Positions 1 through 8,144 of a stretch of DNA of 64,000 nt are shown here, piece by piece. This stretch comes from Paraburkholderia phosphatilytica. Its GTDB lineage: Bacteria; Pseudomonadota; Gammaproteobacteria; Burkholderiales; Burkholderiaceae. The stretch covers positions 1 to 64,000 of the forward strand of contig NZ_QQOA01000005.1 in assembly GCF_003443895.1 (NCBI RefSeq), given 5' to 3'. The position numbers and the translations under genes were made by a program. A model generated the notes under the pieces. That model had not been told where the DNA came from. It made no database searches and worked only from the letters and a program-made list of their open reading frames with translations. The stretch's first letter is position 1, and every line of letters starts with the position of its first letter.

Positions 1-387
1 CGGAGCGGGCGGAGCCGGCGGTGGCGGCGCGGGCGTCGTGATCGCGTTCGGCGACGGCGCGGCGGCAGGCGGCAGCTCGCGCACCACGGGCTTCGGCGTC
101 GGGCGCGGCTTGGGTTTTGCGTGCTGCTGCGGGGGCGTCGGCGTGGGCGGCGTGGGTGTCGACTGAACGGTGACCGGCGCGGCCACGGGCGTGGGGCTCA
201 GCAGCTCGGCCGTGATCGTGCGGGATTCAGGTGCGACGGGCGGACGCTCCGGATGCGCGAGGAACACGGCCGCCAGCAACGCGACGTGAGCAAGCGCGAC
301 GGCCGTCACAGCGACCCCGGTGCGGCGCGTCAGGCGATGGTCTGGGTGCGGCTCGAAGCCGTCTGGAATGGATTGCGTAGCGTGCAT
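1..387 (-). CDS. tonB: TonB energy-transducing protein, N-terminal part (cut by left edge)
   Basis: The frame opens at an ATG at 387 and runs leftwards off the window without a stop. The 129 visible residues show a short basic cytoplasmic start, one hydrophobic segment (about residues 24-45, VAVTAVALAHVALLAAVFLA) and then a long proline-rich region with PTPPTPTPP and KPKPRPTPKP blocks. That is the standard layout of TonB: an inner-membrane anchor plus an extended periplasmic Pro/Lys spacer. TonB couples the proton motive force, through ExbB/ExbD, to outer-membrane siderophore or haem receptors. The C-terminal receptor-binding domain lies outside the window, so the assignment rests on the N-terminal architecture. 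The neighbouring bfd and bfr support an iron role. No strong ribosome-binding site is visible at this start. Confidence 0.72.
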   Translation of the reverse strand, partial: MHATQSIPDGFEPHPDHRLTRRTGVAVTAVALAHVALLAAVFLAHPERPPVAPESRTITAELLSPTPVAAPVTVQSTPTPPTPTPPQQHAKPKPRPTPKPVVRELPPAAAPSPNAITTPAPPPPAPPAP

Positions 388-459
388 ATCAGCGTCGACG
401 GACAGCAGCGGACACGGCGGCGACGCGATGCGTCGCCGGCCGCGTCGCGCGACTGGACG

Positions 460-522
460 TCAAGTTCGGAAAATCAGCAGGGAGATACAGAGGGTCGTCA
501 CGAATCCAATCAGCAGTTCCAT
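460..522 (-). CDS. Putative 20-residue membrane mini-protein
   Basis: This short reading frame is MELLIGFVTTLCISLLIFRT followed by TGA. A good ribosome-binding sequence, GAGGAG, lies six bases before the ATG. The product would be almost entirely one hydrophobic helix with a single charged residue near each end, like known bacterial one-helix mini-proteins. It sits between bfd and tonB in the same orientation. I do not recognise a family. The case rests only on the ribosome-binding site, the start and the hydrophobic composition, so a chance frame is possible. Confidence 0.35.
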   Translation of the reverse strand: MELLIGFVTTLCISLLIFRT

Positions 523-704
523 CTCGGGCTCCTCGAGGAGAAAGAAGGTTGCTGGCTGGCCTCGCGGCTGGCTTGCTGACGGCAGGGAACGCAGCGCCGC
601 GGAATGCGGCGCACGTGCGCGGTGCTACAACGAAATCGGGACGGCGGGCGGTTCGCTACGGATGGAGGCGGAACCGCGTCGCCGGTTGAAGGCGCGGATG
701 CCGC

Positions 705-938
705 TCAGGCGGCCTGGCGCGCGTAGAACGTCAGCGGTACCGCCTGGCCTTGCTCGACGCCGCAGTGGCTCGCGCAGACGCCGCTCTCGGCCATGAGTTC
801 GCGCACGGTGGCCTCGCACTTGCCGCAGCAGGTGGCGACGCCGAGCTCGAACTGAAGCTCGTCGAACGAATCGACGCCTTCGTCGATCGCGGCCCGGATT
901 TTCCGGTCGGACACGGACTTGCACACGCAGACGATCAT
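705..938 (-). CDS. bfd: Bacterioferritin-associated ferredoxin, [2Fe-2S] BFD-type
   Basis: The 77-residue product begins MIVCVCKSVSDRKIR and has the BFD cysteine pattern: C-x-C near residue 4, then CCGKC about 30 residues later. These four cysteines bind the [2Fe-2S] cluster. Bfd docks on bacterioferritin and reduces its ferric core so that iron can leave. A short C-terminal extension has two more cysteines (CASHCG). An upstream in-frame ATG would add four residues (MLSA), but the family normally starts at MIVCVC. The partner bfr lies about 1.1 kb upstream, separated by murI. A Fur-box-like site lies just before the start, in keeping with induction under iron starvation. Confidence 0.9.
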   Translation of the reverse strand: MIVCVCKSVSDRKIRAAIDEGVDSFDELQFELGVATCCGKCEATVRELMAESGVCASHCGVEQGQAVPLTFYARQAA

Positions 939-958
939 GGCTGAAAGCAATAGCTAAC

Positions 959-981
959 GTTAATGCGAATTATTATCATTT
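959..981 (-). promoter_or_regulatory. Fur-box-like operator upstream of bfd
   Basis: Read on the minus strand, the site contains TGATAATAATTCGCA about 25 bases before the bfd start. It matches most of the 7-1-7 Fur consensus (TGATAAT-N-ATTATCA), with the left half perfect and the right half imperfect. The block is strikingly AT-rich for this genome. Fur repression of bfd is established in other proteobacteria; here it is inferred. Confidence 0.55.
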
Positions 982-1128
982 TATCGCGAAGACTTGGCAA
1001 GCCTATTCACGATCAATTTTTGTAACAAAACCAGCCTGTTAGCGTGGGTTTTGTGGGGCGGGATGGGAGACGGCGGCGGGGCGGGGCACGACGCGCTCCG
1101 GAGCGTTACGCAGCAAGACGCCGAAGCA

Positions 1129-2007
1129 TCAGGCCGCGGCGGAATCCTCAAGCGCGAGCGTGCGCCGGGACGGGATCGTCACCTGTTCGACCGGCGCGTC
1201 CAGATGCAGCAGCGTGGCCGCGAGCTGGCGCAGATGCGCGCCGTCGCTGGTCGAGCAGAAGCGGGGCATGAGCGCATCGGCGGCACGACCGGGACGCGCG
1301 CGCAGGCCGCGCTCGTCGAGCACGCGTTCGAGCTGCCGCGCGATCGCGACGCTGGTGTCGATCAGCGTCAGCCGGTCGCCGACGATCGAGCGGATCGTGG
1401 CGTCCAGAAACGGGTAGTGCGTGCAGCCGAGCACGAGCGTATCGGCGCCGGCGTCGAGCATCGGTTGCAGATAGCCTTCGAGTAGCGCGCGGAGTTCGGG
1501 CGAATCGATGTCGCAGCGTTCCACCGCCTGCACGAGCCCGTGGCCGGGCTGTAGAAGGAAGTGGCAGTCGGCGGCGTGGCGGTCGAGCAGCGACTGGAAG
1601 CGGCCGCTGCGCAGTGTGACCTGGGTGGCGAGCACGCCGGCCACGCGCGTCGCCGATTGCAGCGACGCGGGCTTCACGCCGGGTTCGACGCCGATCAGCG
1701 GAATGGGCAGCCGCGCCCGCACCTGTTCGATGGACTGCGCGGTCGCCGTATTGCACGCCACCACCAGCGCCTTCACGCCTTGCGCCACGAGCCACTCGCC
1801 AATCGCGAGCGTGCGGTCGACGATGAAGTCGTCGTCGCGCTCGCCGTACGGCGCGTAGCGCGAGTCCGCTGCATAGATGACCGCTTCGTCAGGCAATTGC
1901 GCACGTACCGCGCGCAGTACGGAGAGGCCGCCCAGGCCGGAATCGAACACGCCGACCGGGGCATCGTTCCAGCCGGTCGGCGCGGTCACGGGCGTGAGGT
2001 CAGTCAT
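1129..2007 (-). CDS. murI: Glutamate racemase
   Basis: The 292-residue product converts L-glutamate to D-glutamate for peptidoglycan synthesis in the cytoplasm. The family signatures are clear: GVFDSGLGGLSVLRA near residues 19-33, the first catalytic cysteine in VACNTATA, and the second in GCTHYPF. Length is normal for MurI, although the first 15 residues (MTDLTPVTAPTGWND) are a non-conserved extension. It stands between bfd and bfr on the same strand, an arrangement that splits the usual iron-storage pair. About 190 bases separate it from bfd and 60 from bfr. Confidence 0.95.
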   Translation of the reverse strand: MTDLTPVTAPTGWNDAPVGVFDSGLGGLSVLRAVRAQLPDEAVIYAADSRYAPYGERDDDFIVDRTLAIGEWLVAQGVKALVVACNTATAQSIEQVRARLPIPLIGVEPGVKPASLQSATRVAGVLATQVTLRSGRFQSLLDRHAADCHFLLQPGHGLVQAVERCDIDSPELRALLEGYLQPMLDAGADTLVLGCTHYPFLDATIRSIVGDRLTLIDTSVAIARQLERVLDERGLRARPGRAADALMPRFCSTSDGAHLRQLAATLLHLDAPVEQVTIPSRRTLALEDSAAA

Positions 2008-2067
2008 GTACGAAGATCGAGATGGATCGAAGGATTGGCGTGGGCGCCGGGTGGAAGCCGGGTGGAA

Positions 2068-2547
2068 TTACGACTCGATCGAGGTCATGCCCGACTGCTG
2101 GTAATTCTGGATGCCGACCTTGTCGATCAGGTCGAGCTGGGTTTCCAGCCAGTCGATGTGTTCTTCGGTGTCGTCGAGAATCTTCACGAAAATTTCGCGC
2201 GAGATGAAATCGCGCACCGACTCGCAATAGGCGATCGCTTCCTTGCACGTGGCCTGGGAGATCGTCTCGAGCTTCAGGTCGCACTCGAGAATCTCTTTCG
2301 TTTCCTCACCGATGAAGAGCTTGTGCAGGTCCTGAAGATTCGGCAGACCGTCCAGCATGAAAATGCGTTCAATCAGCAGGTCCGCGTGCTTCATCTCGCC
2401 GATCGATTCGTCGTACTCATGCTTGCCGAGCTTGTCGAGGCCCCAGTGGCGATACATGCGCGCATGCAAAAAATACTGGTTGATGGCCGTGAGCTCGTTC
2501 TTCAGCTGCGCGTTCAGATATTCGATGACCTTCTTGTCGCCTTGCAT
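2068..2547 (-). CDS. bfr: Bacterioferritin
   Basis: The 159-residue product has the standard bacterioferritin length and opens [15 protein letters not shown]. Ferroxidase ligands are visible in the four-helix pattern: E in KNELTAIN (near residue 18), E and H in GEMKHADLL (near 51 and 54), and E and H in TEEHIDW (near 127 and 130). The methionine in GEMKHA is the usual inter-subunit haem ligand. Twenty-four subunits form a shell that oxidises Fe(II) and stores ferric iron. Bfd, encoded downstream on the same strand, would release it. A 9-bp inverted repeat lies about 65-100 bases before the start. Confidence 0.96.
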   Translation of the reverse strand: MQGDKKVIEYLNAQLKNELTAINQYFLHARMYRHWGLDKLGKHEYDESIGEMKHADLLIERIFMLDGLPNLQDLHKLFIGEETKEILECDLKLETISQATCKEAIAYCESVRDFISREIFVKILDDTEEHIDWLETQLDLIDKVGIQNYQQSGMTSIES

Positions 2548-2611
2548 GGCTGTTCCTTGTGAGGGTTCTTATTCAACCCTGAACAATAAACGTCGCTCGA
2601 TGAAAAGCCAA

Positions 2612-2645
2612 GAATTGAGACACTTTCGTATGCGATTCTCAATTC
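2612..2645. promoter_or_regulatory. 9-bp perfect inverted repeat upstream of bfr
   Basis: GAATTGAGA (2612-2620) is repeated in inverse orientation as TCTCAATTC (2637-2645) with a 16-base spacer, in an AT-rich stretch upstream of bfr. The TGAGAAT-like halves resemble Fur half-sites, but the spacing does not match a canonical Fur box. An operator for an iron or redox regulator is a reasonable guess. Confidence 0.35.
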
Positions 2646-2787
2646 GTTTGCGAAAAGCGCCTTGTTTAGCCCGGCTTTTCATGTGCGACGTGTGAGCGAC
2701 GAAGTGCGCGATGCGGTGTTCGTTGCCCGCGCCCCTTTCTCGCTTTCGTGGGAAGGAAGCACGGGCACCGGCACGATCGATGCGGAA

Positions 2788-4323
2788 TCAGGCCGTCGCG
2801 ACCGGAATCTTGCCGATCTTCGCCTGCCATTCCTTCGGGCCGGTCTGATGCACGGACGTGCCGTGCGAATCGACCGCGACCGTCACCGGCATGTCGCGCA
2901 CGTCGAACTCGTAGATCGCTTCCATGCCGAGGTCCTCGAACGCGAGCACCTTCGCGCTGCGAATCGCCTTCGACACGAGGTAAGCCGCGCCGCCCACCGC
3001 CATCAGATACGCGGCCTTGTGTTTCTTGATCGCCTCGATCGCGACCGGGCCGCGCTCAGCCTTGCCGATCATCGAGATGAGGCCTGTCTGCGCGAGCATC
3101 GTCTCGGTGAACTTGTCCATGCGCGTCGACGTGGTCGGGCCCGCAGGGCCGACGGCTTCGTCACGCACCGGATCGACCGGGCCGACGTAGTAGATCACGC
3201 GGTTCGTGAAATCTACCGGCAGCTTCTCGCCCTTGGCGAGCATGTCGGCGATGCGCTTGTGCGCAGCGTCGCGGCCCGTCAGCATCTTGCCCGACAGCAG
3301 CAGCGTCTGGCCCGGCGTCCACGATGCGACTTCTTCCGGCGTCAGCGTATCGAGATCGACGCGCTTGCTGGTTTCCGTGTTCGGCTCCCACTGCACTTTC
3401 GGCCATGCGTCGAGTGAAGGCGCTTCGAGCTTCGCGACGCCCGAGCCGTCGAGCGTGAAGTGCGCGTGGCGGGTGGCCGCGCAGTTCGGGATGATCGCGA
3501 TCGGCTTGCTTGCCGCGTGCGTCGGCGCCGCCATGATCTTCACGTCGAGCACCGTCGACAGACCGCCGAGACCCTGCGCGCCGATGCCGAGCGCGTTGAC
3601 CTTCTCGTGCAGCTCGACACGCAGTTCTTCGATCCAGTCCTGCGGACCGCGCGCGATGACGTCCTGGATGTCGATCGGGTCCATCAGCGATTCCTTCGCC
3701 ATCAGCATCGCCTTTTCAGCGGTGCCGCCGATGCCGATGCCGAGCATGCCCGGCGGGCACCAGCCGGCGCCCATCGTCGGCACGGTCTTCAGCACCCAGT
3801 CGACGATCGAATCCGACGGGTTCAGCATCGCGAACTTCGACTTGTTCTCCGAGCCGCCGCCCTTCGCCGCGACCTGCACGTCGATCTTGTCGCCCGGCAC
3901 GATCTCGTAGTGGATCACGGCCGGCGTGTTGTCCTTCGTGTTCTTGCGCGCGCCTTCGGGCGGGCTCACGATCGACGCGCGCAGCACGTTGTCCGGGTTC
4001 AGATAACCGCGGCGCACGCCTTCGTTGATCATGTCGGTGACCGACATTGTCGCGCTGCCGTTCTCACTTGCCCAGCGCACGTCCATGCCCACCTTCACGA
4101 ACACCGTGACGATGCCGGTGTCCTGGCAGATCGGACGCTTGCCTTCGGCGCACATGCGGCTGTTGGTCAGGATCTGCGCGATCGCATCTTTCGCGGCCGG
4201 GCTCTCTTCGAGCTCGTACGCGCGGCCGAGCGCCTGGATGTAGTCGAGCGGATGGTAGTAGCTGATGTACTGCAGCGAATCCGCGATGCTCTGGATCAGG
4301 TCTTCCTGTTTGATGACGGTCAT
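2788..4323 (-). CDS. fumA: Class I fumarate hydratase, [4Fe-4S]
   Basis: This 511-residue enzyme interconverts fumarate and malate in the TCA cycle. It has the single-chain, iron-sulfur fumarase architecture: an N-terminal cluster-binding domain followed by a C-terminal swivel domain that ends VHQTGPKEWQAKIGKI. Candidate cluster ligands are the cysteines in PICQDTG, GWCPPGMLGIG and IPNCAATRHAHF. Length fits the class I family. The start MTVIKQEDLIQSI is the conserved one. Class I fumarases are oxygen- and iron-sensitive, so its position next to bacterioferritin is sensible, though about 240 bases separate them. Confidence 0.95.
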   Translation of the reverse strand: MTVIKQEDLIQSIADSLQYISYYHPLDYIQALGRAYELEESPAAKDAIAQILTNSRMCAEGKRPICQDTGIVTVFVKVGMDVRWASENGSATMSVTDMINEGVRRGYLNPDNVLRASIVSPPEGARKNTKDNTPAVIHYEIVPGDKIDVQVAAKGGGSENKSKFAMLNPSDSIVDWVLKTVPTMGAGWCPPGMLGIGIGGTAEKAMLMAKESLMDPIDIQDVIARGPQDWIEELRVELHEKVNALGIGAQGLGGLSTVLDVKIMAAPTHAASKPIAIIPNCAATRHAHFTLDGSGVAKLEAPSLDAWPKVQWEPNTETSKRVDLDTLTPEEVASWTPGQTLLLSGKMLTGRDAAHKRIADMLAKGEKLPVDFTNRVIYYVGPVDPVRDEAVGPAGPTTSTRMDKFTETMLAQTGLISMIGKAERGPVAIEAIKKHKAAYLMAVGGAAYLVSKAIRSAKVLAFEDLGMEAIYEFDVRDMPVTVAVDSHGTSVHQTGPKEWQAKIGKIPVATA

Positions 4324-4374
4324 GGCTGGCTCTGTGGGGACGGTGCTTGGGATCGGACCAGGTGAAGCGAACGG

Positions 4375-4980
4375 TCAGTCCTGCACGCTGGTAGTGGGTA
4401 AGGGAGAAACGCGGCCCGCTTCGCGTGCGGGCTCATGAAAATGTTCGGGATGCGTGTGGGTGGTCAGGCGGTCGATCCAGGCCATCACGAGCGCGGAGAG
4501 CAGGAACGTACCGTGGATGATGACCTGCCACATCACCGCATGCGCGGAATGCTGGTCCGGGTTGATGAAGGTCTTCAGCAGATTGATCGACGAGATGCTG
4601 ATGAGCGCCATCGAAAGCTTCACCTTCAGCACGCCCGCGTTCACATGGTCGAGCCACTCGGGCTCGTCGGGATGGCCTTCGATGCCGAGACGCGACACGA
4701 AGGTCTCATAGCCGCCGATGATCACCATGATCAGCAGGTTCGAGATCATCACCACGTCGATCAGGCCCAGCACGATCAGCATCACGTTCGTCTCGTCGAG
4801 CGTCATCGATGCGCTCACGAGATGCGCGACCTCCTTCACGAACAGCACCACGTAGACCGCCTGCGCGACGATCAGGCCGAGATAGAGCGGCACCTGGAGC
4901 CAGCGGCTCATGAAGATCAGGGAAGGCAGCGGCCGCATTGCGCGGCGACGCGTAGTGGCGGTGTTGGGGCGCAAGGACAT
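4375..4980 (-). CDS. YqhA-family (UPF0114) inner-membrane protein
   Basis: The product has about four hydrophobic segments (LYLGLIVAQAVYVVLFV; VMLIVLGLIDVVMISNLLIMVII; a third around SISSINLLKTFI; a fourth around IIHGTFLLSALVMAWIDR), matching the UPF0114/YqhA membrane family, whose function is unknown. The conserved GYETFVSR segment after the second helix and the KLSMALISISSI block are visible. I placed the start at MSLRPNTA. Several other in-frame ATGs between 4872 and 5016 are possible and none has a good ribosome-binding site. A histidine-rich tail (THTHPEHFHEP) precedes the end. It follows the fumarase gene's upstream region with the same orientation. Confidence 0.8.
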   Translation of the reverse strand: MSLRPNTATTRRRAMRPLPSLIFMSRWLQVPLYLGLIVAQAVYVVLFVKEVAHLVSASMTLDETNVMLIVLGLIDVVMISNLLIMVIIGGYETFVSRLGIEGHPDEPEWLDHVNAGVLKVKLSMALISISSINLLKTFINPDQHSAHAVMWQVIIHGTFLLSALVMAWIDRLTTHTHPEHFHEPAREAGRVSPLPTTSVQD

Positions 4981-5680
4981 GATCGATGGCGTTGACGAAG
5001 GAGGCGCCATCGGCACAGCGCGGCGGCGCGCCGCAGCCGTTCGGGCGGGCAGGCTGCCGGGAGAAGCGCAGCGGCAGGCCGGCGGACGGCTGGATGGGGC
5101 GCGCCCGGGCGGGCTGAGCCGGGCGCGTTATTGTACAGCGTCGCACCGCAACATCGCGCCGAAGGCGGCAGGCCGCGCGGCTTCACGGCGTCGCCCATGA
5201 AGATGCGGCGTCGCGAGCAACCGCTTCGCGAACGGGCGGACGCTCGCCGCCGCCAGCAGATCGACGACGCTCGCGACGAGTTCAGTTAGCATGATGGAAT
5301 CGGTTTGTTCGAACGTCTGTGCGGCGCAGGCAACTTCGAGCAGCAGCGAATGGCCTGGCGCTTTGCCGCGACCCATGCGCACATGCGTGAAAACACCGAG
5401 CCGGTACGTAAGTGGCCGGTAAGTTGCGGCGCTTATCGTCGCACGGTATGAAGGCCCGCCTTGCTTCGCGCGTGCAGCTGAATGCCACGGCACAGGCGCA
5501 TGATTTGCTCGCCGTGCGAGTGTCACAGAGGTGGCACAGGCCGGGCCAAGGGTTGGAGACACGCGCCGCCGGGCCAGAGACAGGCGACAGGCCGCGCGAA
5601 CAATCACCGCGTCTCATGGACAAGCGTCATGAGCGCGCGGGCACGGGATTCAAGGTTCCATCTTCACCAAGGGGTAGTCG
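4981..5680. other. About 0.7 kb without a convincing gene, between the yqhA-like gene and acs
   Basis: Short open frames occur on both strands, but none has a ribosome-binding site plus a recognisable sequence. The last bases hold the acs ribosome-binding site (AAGGGG at about 5667). The region probably carries the divergent promoters of the two flanking genes. I could not identify a specific operator. Confidence 0.5.
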
Positions 5681-7663
5681 ATGTCTGCGATTGAATCGGT
5701 TCTTCACGAACACCGCGTATTTCCTCCTTCCGCCGACATCACGGCGCAGGCCACGGTTTCGGGCATGGATGCGTACCGCGCGCTCGTCGCGGAAGCGGAA
5801 CGCGATTACGAAGGCTTCTGGGCGCGACTCGCGCGCGAAACGCTGACGTGGAAGAAGCCTTTCACGAATGTGCTCGACGAATCGAAGGCGCCGTTCTACA
5901 CGTGGTTCGAGGACGGCGAACTCAACGCGTCGTACAACAGCCTCGACCGTCACGTCGAAGCCGGCAATGGCGGCCGCGTCGCGGTGATCTTCGAAGCCGA
6001 CGACGGCACCGTCACCAACGTCACCTATCAGGACCTGCTCGCGCGCGTATCGCGCTTCGCGAACGCGCTGAAGAAGCGCGGCGTGAAGAAGGGCGATCGC
6101 GTGGTGATCTACATGCCGATGTCGGTCGAAGGCATCGTCGCGATGCAGGCCTGCGCGCGTATCGGCGCAACGCACTCGGTGGTGTTCGGCGGGTTCTCGT
6201 CGAAGTCGCTGAACGAGCGGCTCGTCGACGTCGGCGCGGTCGCGCTCGTCACGGCTGACGAACAGATGCGCGGCGGCAAGGCGCTGCCGCTCAAGAACAT
6301 CGCCGACGAAGCGCTCGCGATGGGCGGCTGCGAAGCGGTGAAAAGCGTGATCGTCTACCAGCGCACGGGCGGCAAGGTGAGCTGGAACGAAGGGCGCGAC
6401 CTGTGGATGCACGAAGTTGTCGCGAACGAATCCGATACCTGCGCGCCCGAGTGGGTGAGCGCCGAGCATCCGCTCTTCATCCTGTACACGTCGGGCTCCA
6501 CCGGCAAACCGAAGGGCGTGCAGCACAGCACCGGCGGCTATCTGCTGTGGTGCGCGCAGACCATGAAGTGGACCTTCGACTGGAAACAGAACGACGTGTT
6601 CTGGTGTACCGCGGACATCGGCTGGATCACGGGCCACAGCTACATCACGTACGGTCCGCTCGCGCTCGGCGCCACCCAGGTCGTGTTCGAAGGCGTGCCG
6701 ACCTATCCGAATGCCGGCCGCTTCTGGGACATGATCGGCAAGCACAAGGTCACGCTGTTCTACACCGCGCCGACCGCGATCCGCTCGCTGATCAAGGCCG
6801 CGGAAGCCGATGCGAAGGTGCACCCGAAGAGCTACGACCTGTCGTCGCTGCGCGTGATCGGCACCGTCGGCGAGCCGATCAATCCGGAAGCGTGGGTCTG
6901 GTATTACGACAACGTCGGCGGCAAGCGCTGCCCGATCGTCGATACGTGGTGGCAAACGGAGACGGGCGGCCACATGATCACGCCGCTGCCGGGCGCGACG
7001 CCGCTCGTGCCGGGCTCGTGCACGCTGCCGCTGCCGGGCATTATGGCAGCGGTCGTCGATGAAACCGGGCAGGACGTGCCGAACGGGCAGGGCGGCATTC
7101 TCGTGATCAAGCGTCCGTGGCCGTCGATGCTGCGCACTGTGTGGGGCGACCCCGAGCGCTTCAAGAAGAGCTACTTCCCGCCGGAACTGGGCGGCAAGCT
7201 GTACCTCGCCGGCGACGGCACCGTGCGCGACAAGGACACCGGCTACTTCACGATCATGGGTCGGATCGACGACGTGCTGAACGTGTCGGGTCACCGGCTC
7301 GGCACGATGGAGATCGAGTCGGCGCTGGTCGCGAATCCGATCGTCGCGGAAGCGGCGGTGGTGGGCCGGCCGGACGAGACGACCGGCGAAGCCGTGTGTG
7401 CGTTCGTCGTGCTGAAGCGCGCGCGTCCGGAAGGCGACGAAGCCGCGAAGATCGCGAACGAACTGCGTGCATGGGTCGGCAAGGAAATCGGGCCGATCGC
7501 GAAGCCGAAGGACATCCGCTTCGGCGACAACCTGCCGAAAACGCGTTCCGGCAAGATCATGCGCCGCCTGCTGCGATCGCTCGCGAAGGGCGAGGAGATC
7601 ACGCAGGACGTGTCGACGCTGGAGAACCCGGCGATCCTCGAACAGCTCGGCGAGTCGCGCTGA
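5681..7663 (+). CDS. acs: Acetyl-CoA synthetase (AMP-forming)
   Basis: The 660-residue enzyme activates acetate with ATP and CoA to acetyl-CoA through an acetyl-AMP intermediate. It has the ANL-superfamily signature [15 protein letters not shown] (near residue 270), the TWWQTETGG motif, and near the C-terminus [11 protein letters not shown], whose lysine is the usual acetylation-regulated catalytic residue. Length is typical of Acs. The start ATG follows AAGGGG by about ten bases. A strong intrinsic terminator lies just downstream. The following DUF4212/symporter pair suggests that carboxylate uptake is coupled to activation. Confidence 0.97.
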   Translation: MSAIESVLHEHRVFPPSADITAQATVSGMDAYRALVAEAERDYEGFWARLARETLTWKKPFTNVLDESKAPFYTWFEDGELNASYNSLDRHVEAGNGGRVAVIFEADDGTVTNVTYQDLLARVSRFANALKKRGVKKGDRVVIYMPMSVEGIVAMQACARIGATHSVVFGGFSSKSLNERLVDVGAVALVTADEQMRGGKALPLKNIADEALAMGGCEAVKSVIVYQRTGGKVSWNEGRDLWMHEVVANESDTCAPEWVSAEHPLFILYTSGSTGKPKGVQHSTGGYLLWCAQTMKWTFDWKQNDVFWCTADIGWITGHSYITYGPLALGATQVVFEGVPTYPNAGRFWDMIGKHKVTLFYTAPTAIRSLIKAAEADAKVHPKSYDLSSLRVIGTVGEPINPEAWVWYYDNVGGKRCPIVDTWWQTETGGHMITPLPGATPLVPGSCTLPLPGIMAAVVDETGQDVPNGQGGILVIKRPWPSMLRTVWGDPERFKKSYFPPELGGKLYLAGDGTVRDKDTGYFTIMGRIDDVLNVSGHRLGTMEIESALVANPIVAEAAVVGRPDETTGEAVCAFVVLKRARPEGDEAAKIANELRAWVGKEIGPIAKPKDIRFGDNLPKTRSGKIMRRLLRSLAKGEEITQDVSTLENPAILEQLGESR

Positions 7664-7706
7664 GCCTGGCCTGACCTGGCCGCAGGCAGTCGCAAGTAGT
7701 CGCACC

Positions 7707-7754
7707 GAAAGCCGTTGCGCGGACAATCCCAATTGTCTGCGCAGCGGCTTTTTG
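7707..7754 (+). terminator. Intrinsic terminator after acs
   Basis: AAAGCCGTTGCGCGGACAAT and its near-perfect complement ATTGTCTGCGCAGCGGCTTT form a stem of about 19 pairs with one or two mismatches and a short loop, ending in a T run. It lies 45 bases after the acs stop and just before the next gene. Confidence 0.85.
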
Positions 7755-7766
7755 CTACATAGGCGC

Positions 7767-8123
7767 ATGGCCGCGCCACGACACACCACCCACACTCCGC
7801 CGATCAACCCCGTACCCGAACCCCCGCCGGTCTCGGAGGCGATGGCGCGCGCGCATCGACGCTACTGGCGCTTCAACGTCACGCTGATCGGCGTGCTGAT
7901 GACGATCGGCTTCGCGGTGTCGTTCGTCGTGCCGCTGATGGCGCGCCGGCTCGCGTCCGTACGCTTCGCCGGCTTCAGCCTGCCGTTCTATCTCGGCGCG
8001 CAGGGCGCGATCCTGATCTACGTCGCGTTGATTGTCGCGTATATGGTGCTGATGCAGCGCGCCGACCGCGAACTGCAGCGCGCGTTCGAAGCTGATGCGG
8101 TTGCTCGCCGCGCAGCGCGCTAG
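7767..8123 (+). CDS. DUF4212 symporter small subunit
   Basis: The 118-residue product has a Pro/Thr-rich N-terminal tail, then AHRRYWRFN and two membrane helices (VTLIGVLMTIGFAVSFVVPLM and FYLGAQGAILIYVALIVAYMVLM). This matches DUF4212, the putative sodium:solute symporter small subunit that is almost always encoded directly before an SSS-family carrier. The carrier gene follows 21 bases downstream. The small subunit is thought to help assemble or stabilise the carrier, but its exact role is unproven. The start at 7767 is the only ATG before the conserved block. It overlaps no other gene and follows the acs terminator. Confidence 0.88.
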   Translation: MAAPRHTTHTPPINPVPEPPPVSEAMARAHRRYWRFNVTLIGVLMTIGFAVSFVVPLMARRLASVRFAGFSLPFYLGAQGAILIYVALIVAYMVLMQRADRELQRAFEADAVARRAAR

Positions 8124-8144
8124 AGAGAGGCGCTCGCGCAACCG

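Noticed and set aside
2788-4365. Plus-strand frames opposite the fumarase gene
   Set aside because: The fumarase on the minus strand is fully conserved; the opposite frames have only shadow composition.
5346-5375. TGGCCTGGCGCTTTGCC upstream of acs as a sigma-54 promoter
   Set aside because: The GG and GC elements are 13 rather than 12 bases apart, which abolishes sigma-54 recognition.
5627-7807. Long minus-strand frame opposite acs
   Set aside because: It is a high-GC shadow of acs; the composition is Arg/His-rich and no family is recognisable.
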